A stretch of 6,428 bases of DNA from Bacillota bacterium (GTDB lineage: Bacteria; Bacillota; Clostridia; Christensenellales; SZUA-584). Below are positions 6,374-6,428 of this stretch, one piece after another; positions within the stretch are counted from its first letter, which is position 1, and each line of letters starts with the position of its first letter. A program made the position numbers and the translations under genes. The notes beneath the pieces were generated by a model. The model did no database searches, was not told the origin of the DNA, and was given only the letters and a program-made list of their open reading frames with translations. The stretch is taken from contig JAEWTL010000005.1 of the NCBI GenBank assembly GCA_023459495.1, positions 1 to 6,428 on the forward strand. The letters run 5' to 3'.

Positions 6374-6428
6374 GTCACCGAGCAAACCATGTCCAACACC
6401 ATATCCACCCTGCTGAAGCTGCCCGCCA
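6374..6428 (+). repeat. Pre-toxin repeat copy R3, start of a further cassette
   Basis: 54 of 55 bases match 3300-3354, with one A-to-T change. The encoded VTEQTMSNTISTLLKLPA equals the large toxin's segment except Ser for Thr. An in-frame TGA at 6344-6346 and no ribosome binding site before the ATG at 6389 show it is not the start of a normal gene. It is cut by the window edge; a third toxin tip and immunity gene are expected to the right. Confidence 0.85.

Noticed and set aside
6143..6385. Minus-strand frame of 80 codons
   Set aside because: It extends past the minus-strand terminator and has Gly/Arg-rich content. The neighbouring frame ending at 6238 has genuine codon bias and a stop correctly placed before the terminator.
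6090..6416. Plus-strand frame of 108 codons beginning right after the second immunity stop
   Set aside because: It runs through two terminator hairpins and an unrelated minus-strand gene remnant, has no ribosome binding site, and gives a low-complexity Pro/Arg/Ser product.
1..6428. CRISPR array, tRNA/rRNA, insertion sequence or integrase site
   Set aside because: I found no short regularly spaced repeats, cloverleaf, transposase frame or terminal inverted repeats. The repeats present are coding and associated with toxin modules.

Overview
The window reads as part of a polymorphic toxin-immunity locus: one large, apparently expressed toxin with its immunity gene, followed by at least one displaced (orphan) toxin-immunity cassette and the first bases of another. 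I infer the organism to be a Gram-positive anaerobe of the Clostridia, or a prophage in one. The basis is AGG-type ribosome binding sites, a TTG start, short U-tailed terminators, GC-rich backbone DNA with AT-rich inserts, and a prophage-like flavour in the large protein. No taxonomic marker is present, so this stays tentative.

Layout. Positions 3-3917 (+) hold a protein of at least 1304 codons that is already open at the left edge, so its true N-terminus lies outside the window. It has a long carrier region, two hydrophobic segments, two related helical pre-toxin units, and a C-terminal domain of about 110 residues with a His-Me finger (HNH-like) nuclease signature. Positions 3933-4412 (+) hold its probable immunity protein, closed by a terminator at 4428-4456. 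Positions 4402-5469 (+) hold a second toxin module that lacks an N-terminal delivery part and a convincing start. It carries another copy of the pre-toxin unit fused to a domain whose spaced residues match ADP-ribosyl cyclase (CD38-like) enzymes. An in-frame TAG at 5404-5406 cuts it just before the expected catalytic glutamate. Positions 5472-6089 (+) hold its probable helical-repeat immunity protein, followed by a second, closely similar terminator at 6122-6152. Positions 6196-6373 carry, on the minus strand, a terminator and the last ~43 codons of a truncated gene. At 6374 a third copy of the pre-toxin repeat begins and runs off the right edge.

How it works together (inference). The repeated pre-toxin DNA gives homology by which an orphan toxin-immunity module could be recombined onto the full-length carrier, swapping the nuclease tip for an NAD-consuming tip. 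The older cassette would remain downstream with its immunity gene still useful. AT-rich tips and immunity genes alternating with GC-rich linkers and terminators support assembly from modules of different origin.
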